A stretch of DNA of 21,917 nucleotides from Chloroflexota bacterium. GTDB lineage: Bacteria > Chloroflexota > Limnocylindria > Limnocylindrales > CSP1-4. Location: assembly GCA_021812735.1 (NCBI GenBank), contig JAKAMV010000054.1:1-21917 (forward strand), read 5' to 3'. The position numbers and the translations under genes were made by a program. Below are positions 14,336 through 21,917 of this stretch, in pieces; the stretch's first letter is position 1; every line of letters starts with the position of its first letter. The notes under the pieces are model-generated. The model ran no database searches and was not told the origin of the DNA. It was given only the letters and a program-made list of their open reading frames with translations.

Positions 14336-15417
14336 CCGACGGCCAGCCAGCGATCGAGCTGATCGCGGCGACGAAGCGCTACGGCGACGCGGTCGCCCTG
14401 GACGCCGTGGACCTGCGGATCATGCCCGGCGAGTTCTTCTGCCTCCTCGGGCCATCGGGTTGCGGCAAGACCACCACGCTGAACCTGATCGGCGGGTTCA
14501 TTCCGCTCACGTCGGGTGAGCTTCGGATCGAGGGGCGCAGGGTGCACGACCTGCCGCCGCACAAGCGCAACGTGAACACGGTGTTCCAGAACTACGCCCT
14601 GTTCCCGCACATGACCGTGGCCGAGAACGTCGCGTTCGGGCTCAGGATGGAGCGCCTCTCGAAGAACGAGGTGGTCAGGCGCACCGGCCAGTACCTCGAG
14701 CTGGTGGGGTTGAGCGGCTTCGGCAGCCGTCTGCCGTCGCAACTCTCGGGCGGCCAGCAGCAGCGTGTCGCCCTCGCCCGGGCGCTCGCGAAACAGCCGG
14801 CGGTACTGCTGCTGGACGAGCCGCTGGGCGCCCTCGACCTCAAGCTGCGCAAGCAGATGCAGACCGAGCTCGCCCGCATCCACCGCCAGGTAGGCACCAC
14901 CTTCGTATTCGTCACGCACGATCAGGAGGAGGCCCTCTCGATGGCGACGACGATCGCCATCATGTCGGGCGGCAAGGTGCTCCAGCAGGGCTCGCCGCGG
15001 GAGGTCTACGACGCTCCCGCGAACAGGTTCGTGGCCAACTTCATCGGTGACACCAACTTCATCGAGGGCTCGGTTCGGGGCGGAGCCGGCGCGTCCGCGT
15101 TCATGCTGGGGGACGGCACAGAGCTCCAGCTGGCCGAGCCGGCCCCCGAGGGGCCGGCCACCTTGATGGTCCGCCCCGAGTACCTGAAGCTTCGGCCGGC
15201 GGCCGACATGTCGGGCTTCAGGGGCGTCCCAGGCAATGTGGTCAACGTGGCGTTCCTGGGGAATCACACGCGGGTGACGGTCGCGACGGCCGCCGGCGAT
15301 CTCGTCGCCGTCGTGCCGCACGGTCTGGATGGACCGATGGCCGAGTCGGCAGGCGAACTCGGCGAGGAGGTGTGTATTTGGTGGCGGCCCGATAAGGCGG
15401 CACTGATCCAGGACTAG
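14332..15417 (+). CDS. potA: ABC transporter ATP-binding protein, spermidine/putrescine (PotA) type
   Basis: This 361-aa ATPase subunit of an ABC importer acts on the cytoplasmic face of the membrane. Walker A GPSGCGKTT is at residues 40-48, the signature LSGGQ at 138-142 and Walker B LLLDEP at 159-164, followed by the D-loop GALD and the switch His in FVTHD. The C-terminal ~110 residues are a TOBE-like domain with the MVRPEY segment typical of PotA proteins. The GTG start overlaps the leader ORF stop. It heads a run of genes with the binding protein and both permeases. The PotA type is clear, but the transported compound need not be a polyamine. Confidence 0.92.
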   Translation: MTDGQPAIELIAATKRYGDAVALDAVDLRIMPGEFFCLLGPSGCGKTTTLNLIGGFIPLTSGELRIEGRRVHDLPPHKRNVNTVFQNYALFPHMTVAENVAFGLRMERLSKNEVVRRTGQYLELVGLSGFGSRLPSQLSGGQQQRVALARALAKQPAVLLLDEPLGALDLKLRKQMQTELARIHRQVGTTFVFVTHDQEEALSMATTIAIMSGGKVLQQGSPREVYDAPANRFVANFIGDTNFIEGSVRGGAGASAFMLGDGTELQLAEPAPEGPATLMVRPEYLKLRPAADMSGFRGVPGNVVNVAFLGNHTRVTVATAAGDLVAVVPHGLDGPMAESAGELGEEVCIWWRPDKAALIQD

Positions 15418-15447
15418 TCCGACCATGAGATGGAGGAGGCTCACGGC

Positions 15448-16653
15448 ATGGATGAACTAACCAGGCAGCTTCGGAGACGCGAATTCCTGAAGCTTGTGGG
15501 CGCCATAGGCGCGACCGCCGGCTTGGGTGCCTTCTTGGCAGCCTGCGGGGCGTCGAGTCCCACGGTCGCCCCGACGGCGGCTTCAACGGCGGCTCCTTCG
15601 ACGGCTGCGGGCGGCGCAGCGTCAACAGTGCCGACGGTGGCGCCGGCGTCCGCGACCCCGGGCCCGACCGGAACCTTCAACTGGCTGACCTGGAGCGACC
15701 ACTGGTATCAGGCGCAGCTGGACAAGATCGCCTCTGAGATCGGCATCAACGCCAACATCACCAGTTTCAGCGACAACATCGACGCCTACACGAAGATCCA
15801 GCAGGTCGGCGGCCAGGTCGACCTGGTCTCCGGCGATGCCCTGTGGGTGCCGCACTACTACGAGTCGCAGCTGATCGACGCCTTCGACATCAACTCGCTC
15901 CAGGTCGCGAGCCAGCTGTACTCGATCGCCCGCCAATTCCAGATCTGGCAGAGCCCGGCCGGCTACCTCGGCTATCCCAACGGCTGGTCGCCGGTCCAGA
16001 TCGCCTACGACCCGACGCATGTCACGCCGGGTGCGGACTCGTGGCAGCTGCTCCTCGACCCCAAGTACAAGAAGCGCGTGATCGTCGAAGACCAGCCGGT
16101 CGAGATCATGGCCTACATGGGCAAGGCCGCAGGGGTCAAGGACCCCTACAACATGACGCCCGACGAGATCGCGCAGGCCAAGGCGCTCCTGATCCAGCTC
16201 AAGCCGAACATCCTGCGCCTGGCCCCCCAGAACACGGACACCATCGCCGCCCTCAAGAACGGCGAGGCCTGGATCGCGACCATCAACCTGGGCGCTGACA
16301 TCAGCGTCAAGGACCAGGGCGGGCCCGCGCTCACGGTCTACACGCCGAAGGAGGGGACGATCGGCTGGATGGACTCCGAGATGCTCGTCCACGGCGGGAC
16401 GAACTCGAACCTGCTGTTCCCCTTCCTCGAGGCGGCCGAGCAGGCCGAGTACGTGGCAGCCAACTTCATGATCAACAAGCGTCCGCTGTTCAACGAGAAG
16501 GCCTACAAGCTGCTCATCGACCAGGGCCAGCAGGAATTGGCCGACCACATGCTCTACAACAAGCCCGAGACCGTGCTGACCATGACCCTGAAGGGCCCGG
16601 GCAGTTCGACCCAGGCGGCAATCGCCGCCTTCAACGACGTCTTCGGCGCCTGA
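15448..16653 (+). CDS. potD: ABC transporter substrate-binding lipoprotein, PotD-like
   Basis: This 401-aa secreted lipoprotein captures the ligand outside the membrane. The N-terminus carries RRREFLKLVG (9-18), a possible twin-arginine signal, and the lipobox FLAAC with Cys33 as lipid attachment site. An Ala/Thr/Ser/Pro-rich linker follows to about residue 75. The mature domain starts at TFNWLTWSDHWY and resembles the PotD/PotF group of extracellular solute-binding proteins. ATG 15448 is preferred over the in-frame ATG 15430 because GGAGGAGG precedes it at a good distance. In polyamine-binding homologues acidic and aromatic residues hold the ligand. I cannot assign them here without alignment, so the ligand stays open. 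Confidence 0.88.
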   Translation: MDELTRQLRRREFLKLVGAIGATAGLGAFLAACGASSPTVAPTAASTAAPSTAAGGAASTVPTVAPASATPGPTGTFNWLTWSDHWYQAQLDKIASEIGINANITSFSDNIDAYTKIQQVGGQVDLVSGDALWVPHYYESQLIDAFDINSLQVASQLYSIARQFQIWQSPAGYLGYPNGWSPVQIAYDPTHVTPGADSWQLLLDPKYKKRVIVEDQPVEIMAYMGKAAGVKDPYNMTPDEIAQAKALLIQLKPNILRLAPQNTDTIAALKNGEAWIATINLGADISVKDQGGPALTVYTPKEGTIGWMDSEMLVHGGTNSNLLFPFLEAAEQAEYVAANFMINKRPLFNEKAYKLLIDQGQQELADHMLYNKPETVLTMTLKGPGSSTQAAIAAFNDVFGA

Positions 16654-16672
16654 CGCGTCGCAGGCTGAACCC

Positions 16673-17590
16673 ATGATCGGCGAAGCCCGCGAGGGGGTTG
16701 GCTCGGCCCCGCTCGCGGGCTCCTCCGGCGGGCTCGTGCGCAGGCTCGGCAGGGCCGTCCCAGCCCTGCCGGGTCTCGCCGTGCTCGTGTTCCTGTTCAT
16801 CGTTCCGATGCTGATCATGTTCCTGTTCAGCTTCTGGCGGACGGACCCCGATTTCCGAGTGGTTCCCGACTGGAACCTGGACAACTACCTCCGGTTCTTC
16901 GTCGAGGGGACCTACCTTCGGACGTTCATCAAGACGCTGGTCATGGGCTCCATCGTCACGGTGGCTGCCCTTGCGATCTCGCTGCCGTTCGCGTACTTCC
17001 TCGTGCGCTACACGAGCCGGCGCACGCAGCGGGTCGTCCTGCTCGCGGTCATCGTCCCGTTCTGGACGAGCTACCTGCTCCGCGTCTATGCGTGGCAGGC
17101 GATCCTGGGGGAGCACGGCGCCCTGAACCAGTTCCTGATGGGGATCGGCGTGCTGCGCCAGCCGTCCATGCTGTTCGTCTACGACGACCCGGGCGTGTTC
17201 GTGGTTCTGACGTACGTCTACTTCCCGTTCGCGGTCCTCGCGCTGTACTCGGCGCTCGAGAAGTTCGACTTCACCCAGCTGACGGCGGCGCAGGACCTCG
17301 GTGCGCGGCCGGACCAGGCGTTCCGGCACATCCTGCTGCCGCAGATCAGGGCAGGCGTGATCACGGCGTGCATCTTCGTGTTCATCCCGATCCTGGGCGA
17401 GTTCCTCACGCCGACACTGGTGGGCGGCGCCCAGAGCAGCCTGATCGCGAACCTCGTGGTGAACTACCTCCGCCAGGCCCAGTTCCCGGAGGGAGCCGCC
17501 CTGGCGATCATCATCGCCGGCTTCGTCACGCTGGTCATGGTCGTCTTCCGTAAGTCGTTCCGCGTCGAGGACGTGGTGACCCGTGGCTAG
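16673..17590 (+). CDS. potB: ABC transporter permease, PotB-like
   Basis: This 305-aa inner-membrane permease has six predicted membrane helices, at about residues 32-55, 83-107, 118-139, 165-185, 222-245 and 263-281. The cytoplasmic EAA loop that docks the ATPase is visible as AAQDLGARPDQAFRHILLP, near residues 203-221. It starts 19 nt after the potD stop, and its own stop overlaps the next permease's GTG by 8 nt. Such permeases pair as a PotB/PotC heterodimer. Confidence 0.9.
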   Translation: MIGEAREGVGSAPLAGSSGGLVRRLGRAVPALPGLAVLVFLFIVPMLIMFLFSFWRTDPDFRVVPDWNLDNYLRFFVEGTYLRTFIKTLVMGSIVTVAALAISLPFAYFLVRYTSRRTQRVVLLAVIVPFWTSYLLRVYAWQAILGEHGALNQFLMGIGVLRQPSMLFVYDDPGVFVVLTYVYFPFAVLALYSALEKFDFTQLTAAQDLGARPDQAFRHILLPQIRAGVITACIFVFIPILGEFLTPTLVGGAQSSLIANLVVNYLRQAQFPEGAALAIIIAGFVTLVMVVFRKSFRVEDVVTRG

Positions 17591-18443
17591 GCGCGCGAGC
17601 CCCATCGAGTCCATGCCCGTCGGGCGCTTCGCGCGGCAGACGCGCTGGGGCCTGATCCTTCTGGCTGGCGCGGTGATCGCCTTCCTCTACCTGCCGATCG
17701 CCTTCCTGATCCTGTTCTCGTTCGAGGTCGCCGCCACGCCCGGCCTGCCGATCACCGGCCTGACGCTCCACTGGTACGAGGTGCTGCTCGCGGACACCTC
17801 GATCCAGAAGGCGGTGCTGACCTCGGTCGAGGTGGCGCTCGTCGTCACTGCAGTGGCCACGATCATCGGCACGATGGTCGCGTTTCCGCTCGTGCGCGGC
17901 GGCGTTCGGGCGCCCGGCACCCTCCGCCTCGGCTTCACGATGCCGATCATGATCCCGGGTGTGCTGCTGGGCATCGGCCTGCTGATCTTCTTCCGGCAGG
18001 TCCTGCACGTGCCGCTGGGGCTGTACACCGTGGTGGCCGGCCACCTCGTGTTCACGATCCCGTTCGTGGTGCTCATCGTGGCGGCCAGGCTGCAGGGCTT
18101 CGACCGGCGCCTCGAGTGGGCCGCTGCCGATCTGGGCGCCAACACACCCGCCACGCTGCGCCACATCGTCCTGCCACTCATCGCGCCGGCGATCCTGGCC
18201 GGCGCCCTCATGTGCATCACCCTCTCGATCGACGAGTTTGTCATCACGTTCTTCACCATCGGCCCCCAGCAGACGCTCCCGCTCTACATCTACACGCAGA
18301 TCAAGTTCGGCGTCACCCCTGAAGTCAATGCGATGGCCACTGTGATCCTCGCGGTCACCCTGGGGCTTGTCGTGCTCGGCTGGGGCTTGATGGCCGTTCG
18401 GAGCGCCGCGGCAGCACGCCGCCGGAACAGGAACAGGGACTGA
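17583..18443 (+). CDS. potC: ABC transporter permease, PotC-like
   Basis: This 286-aa second permease has six hydrophobic segments, beginning with WGLILLAGAVIAFLYLP after a basic N-terminus. The EAA loop reads AAADLGANTPATLRHIVLP. The GTG start lies inside the end of potB. The final TGA shares one base with the ATG of the dehydrogenase (TGATG), so transporter and enzymes are translationally linked. Together with PotA, PotB and PotD the importer is complete. Confidence 0.9.
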   Translation: MARRASPIESMPVGRFARQTRWGLILLAGAVIAFLYLPIAFLILFSFEVAATPGLPITGLTLHWYEVLLADTSIQKAVLTSVEVALVVTAVATIIGTMVAFPLVRGGVRAPGTLRLGFTMPIMIPGVLLGIGLLIFFRQVLHVPLGLYTVVAGHLVFTIPFVVLIVAARLQGFDRRLEWAAADLGANTPATLRHIVLPLIAPAILAGALMCITLSIDEFVITFFTIGPQQTLPLYIYTQIKFGVTPEVNAMATVILAVTLGLVVLGWGLMAVRSAAAARRRNRNRD

Positions 18444-19444
18444 TGCGCGCCGCCGTCTTTGCGGGTGAAGGCCGTCTGGTCCTGGAGGACCGCCCTGTGC
18501 CGTCGGTGGTGCCCGGCGAGGTGCTCGTCGCGGTGGAGGCCTGTGGCGTCTGCGGGTCGGACCTCGCAGTCCTCGACGTCCCGCCGCGCCACCCCGCCAC
18601 GCCCGGCACCATCCTGGGGCACGAGATCGTCGGGCGCGTGGCAGCGCTCGGCGACGGCGTCACGTCGGTGGCCCTGGGGGCCCGGGTTGTGGTGGACCCA
18701 GACCCCAAGTGCGGTGCGTGCCCGTCGTGCAAGGCGGGTCGTCCGGCCACCTGCGAGCGGATCGTTGCGCTGGGCGTGCACCGCGACGGGGCGCTCGCGA
18801 GCCATGTCAGCGCGCCCGCGGCCTCGTGCCACGTGATCTCAGACGCCGTGCCGACTGCGCTCGCGGCCCTCGCCGAGCCGCTGGCGTGCGTGGTCAACGG
18901 CACCAACAAGGCAGGACTGCGCCCTGGCGAGTCGGCCGTCGTCTTCGGCGGCGGCGCGATCGGCTGCCTGTTCGCGGCGGTGTTCGCCGCGGGCGGCGCA
19001 TCGGCGGTGGTGGTCGTCGAGCCCAACGCGGCGCGGTCCCCCGTGGCCACCGCCGTCGGGGCGACGCATGTGCTCACGCCCGACGAGTGGGCGGCCGAGC
19101 ACGACGCCATCCTTCCCGGCGGCGCCGACGTTGTGGTGGACGCCGTGGGCAGCGTACTGCCGGACGCGATCGACGCGGCCGGCATGGGCGCCCGCGTGAT
19201 CGTGTTCGGGATGAACGTCAACGCCCGCCCGGCGGTGCGCCAGGTGGAGATCACGGAGAAGGGCCTGACGATCCTCGGCACCTACATCACGGCGTTCACC
19301 TTCCCCCAGGCGATCCGGCTGCTCGAGTCGGGATCGCTCAATGTGGAGCCGCTGGTGTCGGCCGTGCTGCCGCTCGAGCACCTGGAGGAGGGGCTGGCCA
19401 TGCTCAAGTCGGGGGCCGCGACGAAGGTGGTGGTGACCCCGTGA
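18443..19444 (+). CDS. Zinc-dependent medium-chain alcohol dehydrogenase (threonine/polyol dehydrogenase-like)
   Basis: This 333-aa MDR-family NAD(P)-dependent dehydrogenase has both zinc sites. Catalytic ligands are Cys37 in CGVCGSD and His60-Glu61 in GHE. The structural site is Cys90, Cys93, Cys96 and Cys104. The nucleotide-binding loop GGGAIG is at residues 169-174. Relatives oxidise secondary alcohols of polyols (sorbitol, galactitol phosphate, inositol) or threonine. It directly follows the importer and overlaps the next gene by GTGA, so it probably acts on the imported compound or a product of it. The exact substrate is unknown. Confidence 0.9.
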   Translation: MRAAVFAGEGRLVLEDRPVPSVVPGEVLVAVEACGVCGSDLAVLDVPPRHPATPGTILGHEIVGRVAALGDGVTSVALGARVVVDPDPKCGACPSCKAGRPATCERIVALGVHRDGALASHVSAPAASCHVISDAVPTALAALAEPLACVVNGTNKAGLRPGESAVVFGGGAIGCLFAAVFAAGGASAVVVVEPNAARSPVATAVGATHVLTPDEWAAEHDAILPGGADVVVDAVGSVLPDAIDAAGMGARVIVFGMNVNARPAVRQVEITEKGLTILGTYITAFTFPQAIRLLESGSLNVEPLVSAVLPLEHLEEGLAMLKSGAATKVVVTP

Positions 19445-20364
19445 CCGCCATCCGGGTGGCGTCCGCGCCCTGCTCGTTCGGTGTGGACGAGGTGGTGGTC
19501 CACGACACGTGGATGCCGGGACCGGACGAGCTGCTCGACTGGATGGCGACCCTCGGCTATGAGGGCACCGAGCTCGGACCGCCAGGCTTCATGGGCGACG
19601 GGCCCACGACGGGAGCGCGGTTGGCGGAGCGTGGGTTGACGTTCATCGGCGCGTTCCTGCCCCAGACGCTCACTGACGACGAACGCTGCGCTCGTGACCG
19701 GGCCTGGATGGAGGGGCTGCTGGCCGAGATCCGCCGCGGGCTCCCGGAGGGCGCTGCGCCGTTCGCGGTGCTCTCGGACGCCATCGACCAGCCGATTCGC
19801 CAGCGGGCCGCCGGGCGGGTCGCGTCGCGTCCCGACGCCCAGCTCGACGGCACCGGCTGGCAGCGCTTGGTGGACAACCTCCACCGGTCCGCCGAGCGGG
19901 CGGCAACGCTCGGCTTCCAGCCCGTGGTCCACCCCCACTGCGGAACGTACCTCGAGACCGCCGGCGAGATCGACCGGCTGGTCAACAGCCTCGACCCGTC
20001 GCTGATCGGGCTGTGCCTGGACACGGGCCACTTCCGCTTCGGCGACGCCGAGCCAGCCGCCAGTCTCCGCGCCTATCGCGCGCTGGTCCGGCATGTGCAC
20101 GTCAAGGACTGCGCCACGCGGGTCCGCGACGCGGTCGTGGCGCGGGGCGAAGACGTCATCGCGGCCCTCGCTAACGGCGTGTTCTGTGGACTCGGGGCGG
20201 GCGACGCCGACATCCCGGCTGCGGTGCAGGCCCTCCGAGATATCGGCTACACCGGCTGGGTCGTGGTGGAGCAGGACCAGTTCTTGGCCCTTTCGGTCAC
20301 GCGTGACGAGGTCGTGGATGGCCAGCGGGCCAACCGCGAGTACCTCTCCCGCCTGGGGGTTTGA
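19441..20364 (+). CDS. TIM-barrel sugar isomerase/epimerase, IolE-like (AP-endonuclease family 2 fold)
   Basis: This 307-aa protein has the xylose isomerase-like barrel. Likely metal-binding residues are Glu44 (GTELG), His164/His166 (HPHCG), Asp194 and His197 (LDTGHF), His218/His220 (HVHVKD) and Glu277 (VVEQD). GYEGTELGPPGF, HPHCGTYLE and LCLDTGHF are the segments that resemble IolE (inosose dehydratase). Relatives include hydroxypyruvate isomerase and several sugar epimerases, so dehydratase activity is inference. The GTG start overlaps the dehydrogenase stop. It is the last gene of the pot-led operon and is convergent with the LacI repressor gene. Confidence 0.85.
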   Translation: MTAIRVASAPCSFGVDEVVVHDTWMPGPDELLDWMATLGYEGTELGPPGFMGDGPTTGARLAERGLTFIGAFLPQTLTDDERCARDRAWMEGLLAEIRRGLPEGAAPFAVLSDAIDQPIRQRAAGRVASRPDAQLDGTGWQRLVDNLHRSAERAATLGFQPVVHPHCGTYLETAGEIDRLVNSLDPSLIGLCLDTGHFRFGDAEPAASLRAYRALVRHVHVKDCATRVRDAVVARGEDVIAALANGVFCGLGAGDADIPAAVQALRDIGYTGWVVVEQDQFLALSVTRDEVVDGQRANREYLSRLGV

Positions 20365-20437
20365 GGCTCCGAGCCGGGTCGGCGCACCGGCCTCGACGGG
20401 GGATGTCGTTGACACCGGCGCCGGCCCGCCGCCGCAT

Positions 20438-21457
20438 CTAGCCGCCGGCCCGCCGCCGGGTGCTCTCGCGGACCGCGAGGCGCACAGGGAGCACTCGTGT
20501 CGGCGCGAGCTCGCCGGTGGCAATGGCGCCGAGCAGCACGGCCACCGCCAGGGCGCCCATCTCGGCCGCCGGCTGGATCACCGTCGTGAGGCGCGGGTTG
20601 GCGATGGCGGCGAACGGGATGTCGTCGAAGCCGGCCACCGCGACGTCCCCCGGCACCGACACCCCGATCGTCCGGAAGCCGTCGAGCAGGCCCAGGGCCA
20701 CCCGGTCGTCGTACGCGACGACCGCGTCTGCGCCGGCGTCGCGCAACTCCGCCGCCAGCTTCGCGCGCGCGTCCGCCAAGTACGAGAACGGCCCCAGCGG
20801 CGCGACGCCCAGTCGCTCCCTGACGATCGTGTCGAGCGCTCCCTGGCGAACCGCGTTCGATCCCGGCCGATCGGGCACGCCGACGAATGCGATTCGGCGG
20901 CAGCCCTCGTCCGCGAGGTGCTCGACGAGCTGGCGGATCCCGTCGGGTTCGTCCGGCCGCAGGCAGCCCAGGTCCAGCTGGATCGGTCGCCCGCCCTTGA
21001 GCCGCTCGCTGTTGAGGAACACGACCGGGCTGGGTCGAACCATCGCCGTGATCGCCTCGAGGTCGAGCACGGAGCCCATGAGCGCCAGGCCGTCGGCGCG
21101 GTGCGCCGTGAACTCGCGCACGGCGCGTCGCTCGCGCGCGGCGTCACCCAGGCTGTTGGCCACGATGACTGTGTAGCCGGCGGCGTGGGCTGCCGCCTCG
21201 AACCCGGCGACCACGGTGCCGTGAACAGGGTCCGTCGCGTCGGGGATCATGAGGCCGAACGTCCGGCTGGCCCGAACGGCCAGGCTGCGGGCCGCGAGGT
21301 TGGGCACGTAGCCGAGAGCCTCGGCGGCAGCGGCCACGCGCTCGCGCGTGCCACCGCTGATCTGCGGGTCGTCGTTGAGCGCCCTCGAGACGGTTGCGAC
21401 CGAGACGCCGGCAGCGATCGCCACCTCTCGCAGTGTGATCCGGCGCTCCCCGGTCAT
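20438..21457 (-). CDS. LacI-family transcriptional regulator
   Basis: This 339-aa repressor has an N-terminal helix-turn-helix, TLREVAIAAGVSVATVSRAL, at residues 8-27. A hinge helix containing NLAARSLA follows; its equivalent in LacI/PurR inserts a side chain at the central CpG of the operator. The rest is a periplasmic-binding-protein-like sensor domain with FGLMIPD at its start and VAGFDDIPFA near the C-terminus. I start it at ATG 21457, since GGGAGG lies 5 nt upstream; an in-frame ATG at 21511 adds 18 residues but lacks such a site. It is the only regulator in the window, and three CpG-centred LacI-type operators lie near its neighbours, so it is the likely repressor. The inducer is probably a pathway substrate or intermediate. 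Confidence 0.93.
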   Translation of the reverse strand: MTGERRITLREVAIAAGVSVATVSRALNDDPQISGGTRERVAAAAEALGYVPNLAARSLAVRASRTFGLMIPDATDPVHGTVVAGFEAAAHAAGYTVIVANSLGDAARERRAVREFTAHRADGLALMGSVLDLEAITAMVRPSPVVFLNSERLKGGRPIQLDLGCLRPDEPDGIRQLVEHLADEGCRRIAFVGVPDRPGSNAVRQGALDTIVRERLGVAPLGPFSYLADARAKLAAELRDAGADAVVAYDDRVALGLLDGFRTIGVSVPGDVAVAGFDDIPFAAIANPRLTTVIQPAAEMGALAVAVLLGAIATGELAPTRVLPVRLAVRESTRRRAGG

Positions 21458-21567
21458 TGACGCCTCCCGAGCCCGTTCGTCTTCCCGGCCGTTGTTCGAG
21501 CATCCGTGCATCGCCGCGTGGGGCGTGCCCGGGCGCCTCGACGAGCCCCTGGTACGAAGCTCTGCAC

Positions 21568-21597
21568 ATATTGCTGTTGTCGACGGCAGCGCGGCAA
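21568..21597 (-). promoter_or_regulatory. Candidate promoter of the LacI-type repressor gene
   Basis: On the minus strand TTGCCG (21597-21592) and CAATAT (21573-21568) are 18 nt apart, within the only AT-richer patch of the 267-nt gap 21458-21724. The leader would be about 105 nt. I find no copy of the GCAAnCGnTTGC operator in this gap, so autoregulation by that site is not apparent. Nothing else is recognisable here. Confidence 0.3.
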
Positions 21598-21724
21598 GGC
21601 GGCGACCTTGGGGCGAGGCTTCTCTGGCACGCCTGCCGGCCCTGCGGCCGTCGCACTGCCGGGACGGCGGCCGCCTTCGGGGGCGTCGGTCCGGTCGGTC
21701 AGGGGCCCTGATCCGATCCGGAGG

Positions 21725-21917
21725 TCACCCCGCCGCCCGGGCCATCCGACCGACCCGTGCCGCGAGGCGAGCTGCCCGGCGTGCGGTGTCGGCCTCCACC
21801 CGGGGGTAGGGCCGCCCGAGGGCGCGCGAGCGCTCGAGGATCCGCCAGGCGGCCCGGGTTGCGGCAAGCGCGCCGCGCTGGTCCGTCAGGCGGTGCTCAC
21901 GCAGCTTGGCGACCTCG
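21725..21917 (-). CDS. 3' end of an unidentified minus-strand gene (5' end outside window)
   Basis: One frame is open from the window edge for 63 codons to a TGA; the other two minus-strand frames close within 30 nt. About 85-90% of its codons end in G or C, like the real genes here. The fragment starts EVAKLREHRLTDQ and is rich in Arg, Ala and Leu with a helical pattern, ending GRMARAAG. I recognise no family. It would be transcribed toward the repressor gene, 267 nt away. Confidence 0.5.
   Translation of the reverse strand, partial: EVAKLREHRLTDQRGALAATRAAWRILERSRALGRPYPRVEADTARRAARLAARVGRMARAAG

Noticed and set aside
20420..20457. 14-bp direct repeat GCCGGCCCGCCGCC flanking the repressor stop codon, considered as an attachment or recombination site
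   Set aside because: It is pure G/C low-complexity sequence, one copy codes for the Arg-rich C-terminus, and no integrase or mobile gene is nearby.
21387..21400. GGTTGCG half-site inside the LacI-type gene, considered as an autoregulatory operator
   Set aside because: It has no matching left half and falls in codons for the conserved VATVSR helix, which explains the sequence.
21454..21867. Minus-strand ORF of 137 codons upstream of the repressor
   Set aside because: Pro/Gly/Arg-rich with no motif, it spans the promoter-like AT-rich patch and overlaps the better supported gene end at 21725-21917 in another frame.

Overview
The window is a GC-rich bacterial chromosome segment. G or C dominates third codon positions, starts are a mix of ATG and GTG, and genes are tightly packed with ATGA/GTGA overlaps. 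A DUF2342-type F420-associated metalloprotease homologue, a remnant of a luciferase-like (LLM) oxidoreductase, a CpaE-like ATPase and a PotABCD-type transporter together suggest Chloroflexota (for example a Limnocylindria-like soil or freshwater lineage) or an actinobacterium. That placement is inference from gene content. I see no rRNA, tRNA, CRISPR array, insertion sequence or phage gene.

Layout. (1) 1-4135, plus strand: the 3' part of a CpaE/MinD-like ATPase, then murI, a DUF2342 zinc-metalloprotease homologue and a D-2-hydroxyacid dehydrogenase with 4-nt overlaps, then a small uncertain ORF. (2) 4229-5398, minus: a class III aminotransferase. (3) 5567-7126, plus: a divergent YchF-like GTPase/ATPase followed by a GNAT acetyltransferase. 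(4) 7167-7511, minus: a small acidic protein of unknown function; divergent to it at 7613-8527 is a PfkB-type kinase that ends at a strong hairpin. (5) 8684-21457: an apparent catabolic regulon under a LacI-family repressor. (6) The right edge holds the 3' end of an unidentified minus-strand gene.

The regulon is the most interesting part. Near-palindromic LacI-type operators, core GCAAnCGnTTGC, occur at 8684-8697, 10033-10046 and 14169-14182. They lie upstream of a Gfo/Idh/MocA (inositol-dehydrogenase-like) oxidoreductase, upstream of a DegT/StrS sugar aminotransferase, and between a divergently transcribed 868-aa CehA/McbA-type PHP metallohydrolase and a potA-potD-potB-potC-MDR dehydrogenase-IolE-like isomerase operon. 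The potA promoter reads TTGACT-17 nt-TAGCAT and the operator sits over the predicted start point. The LacI repressor gene is convergent with the operon's far end.

Together these genes look like uptake of a small, possibly amino-substituted polyol or sugar through a polyamine-type ABC transporter, hydrolysis by the metallohydrolase, then oxidation, transamination and isomerisation or dehydration in the cytoplasm. Gfo/Idh plus DegT is the enzyme pair known from aminocyclitol and kanosamine chemistry, and an IolG-like plus an IolE-like enzyme recalls inositol catabolism. The true substrate cannot be read from the sequence.
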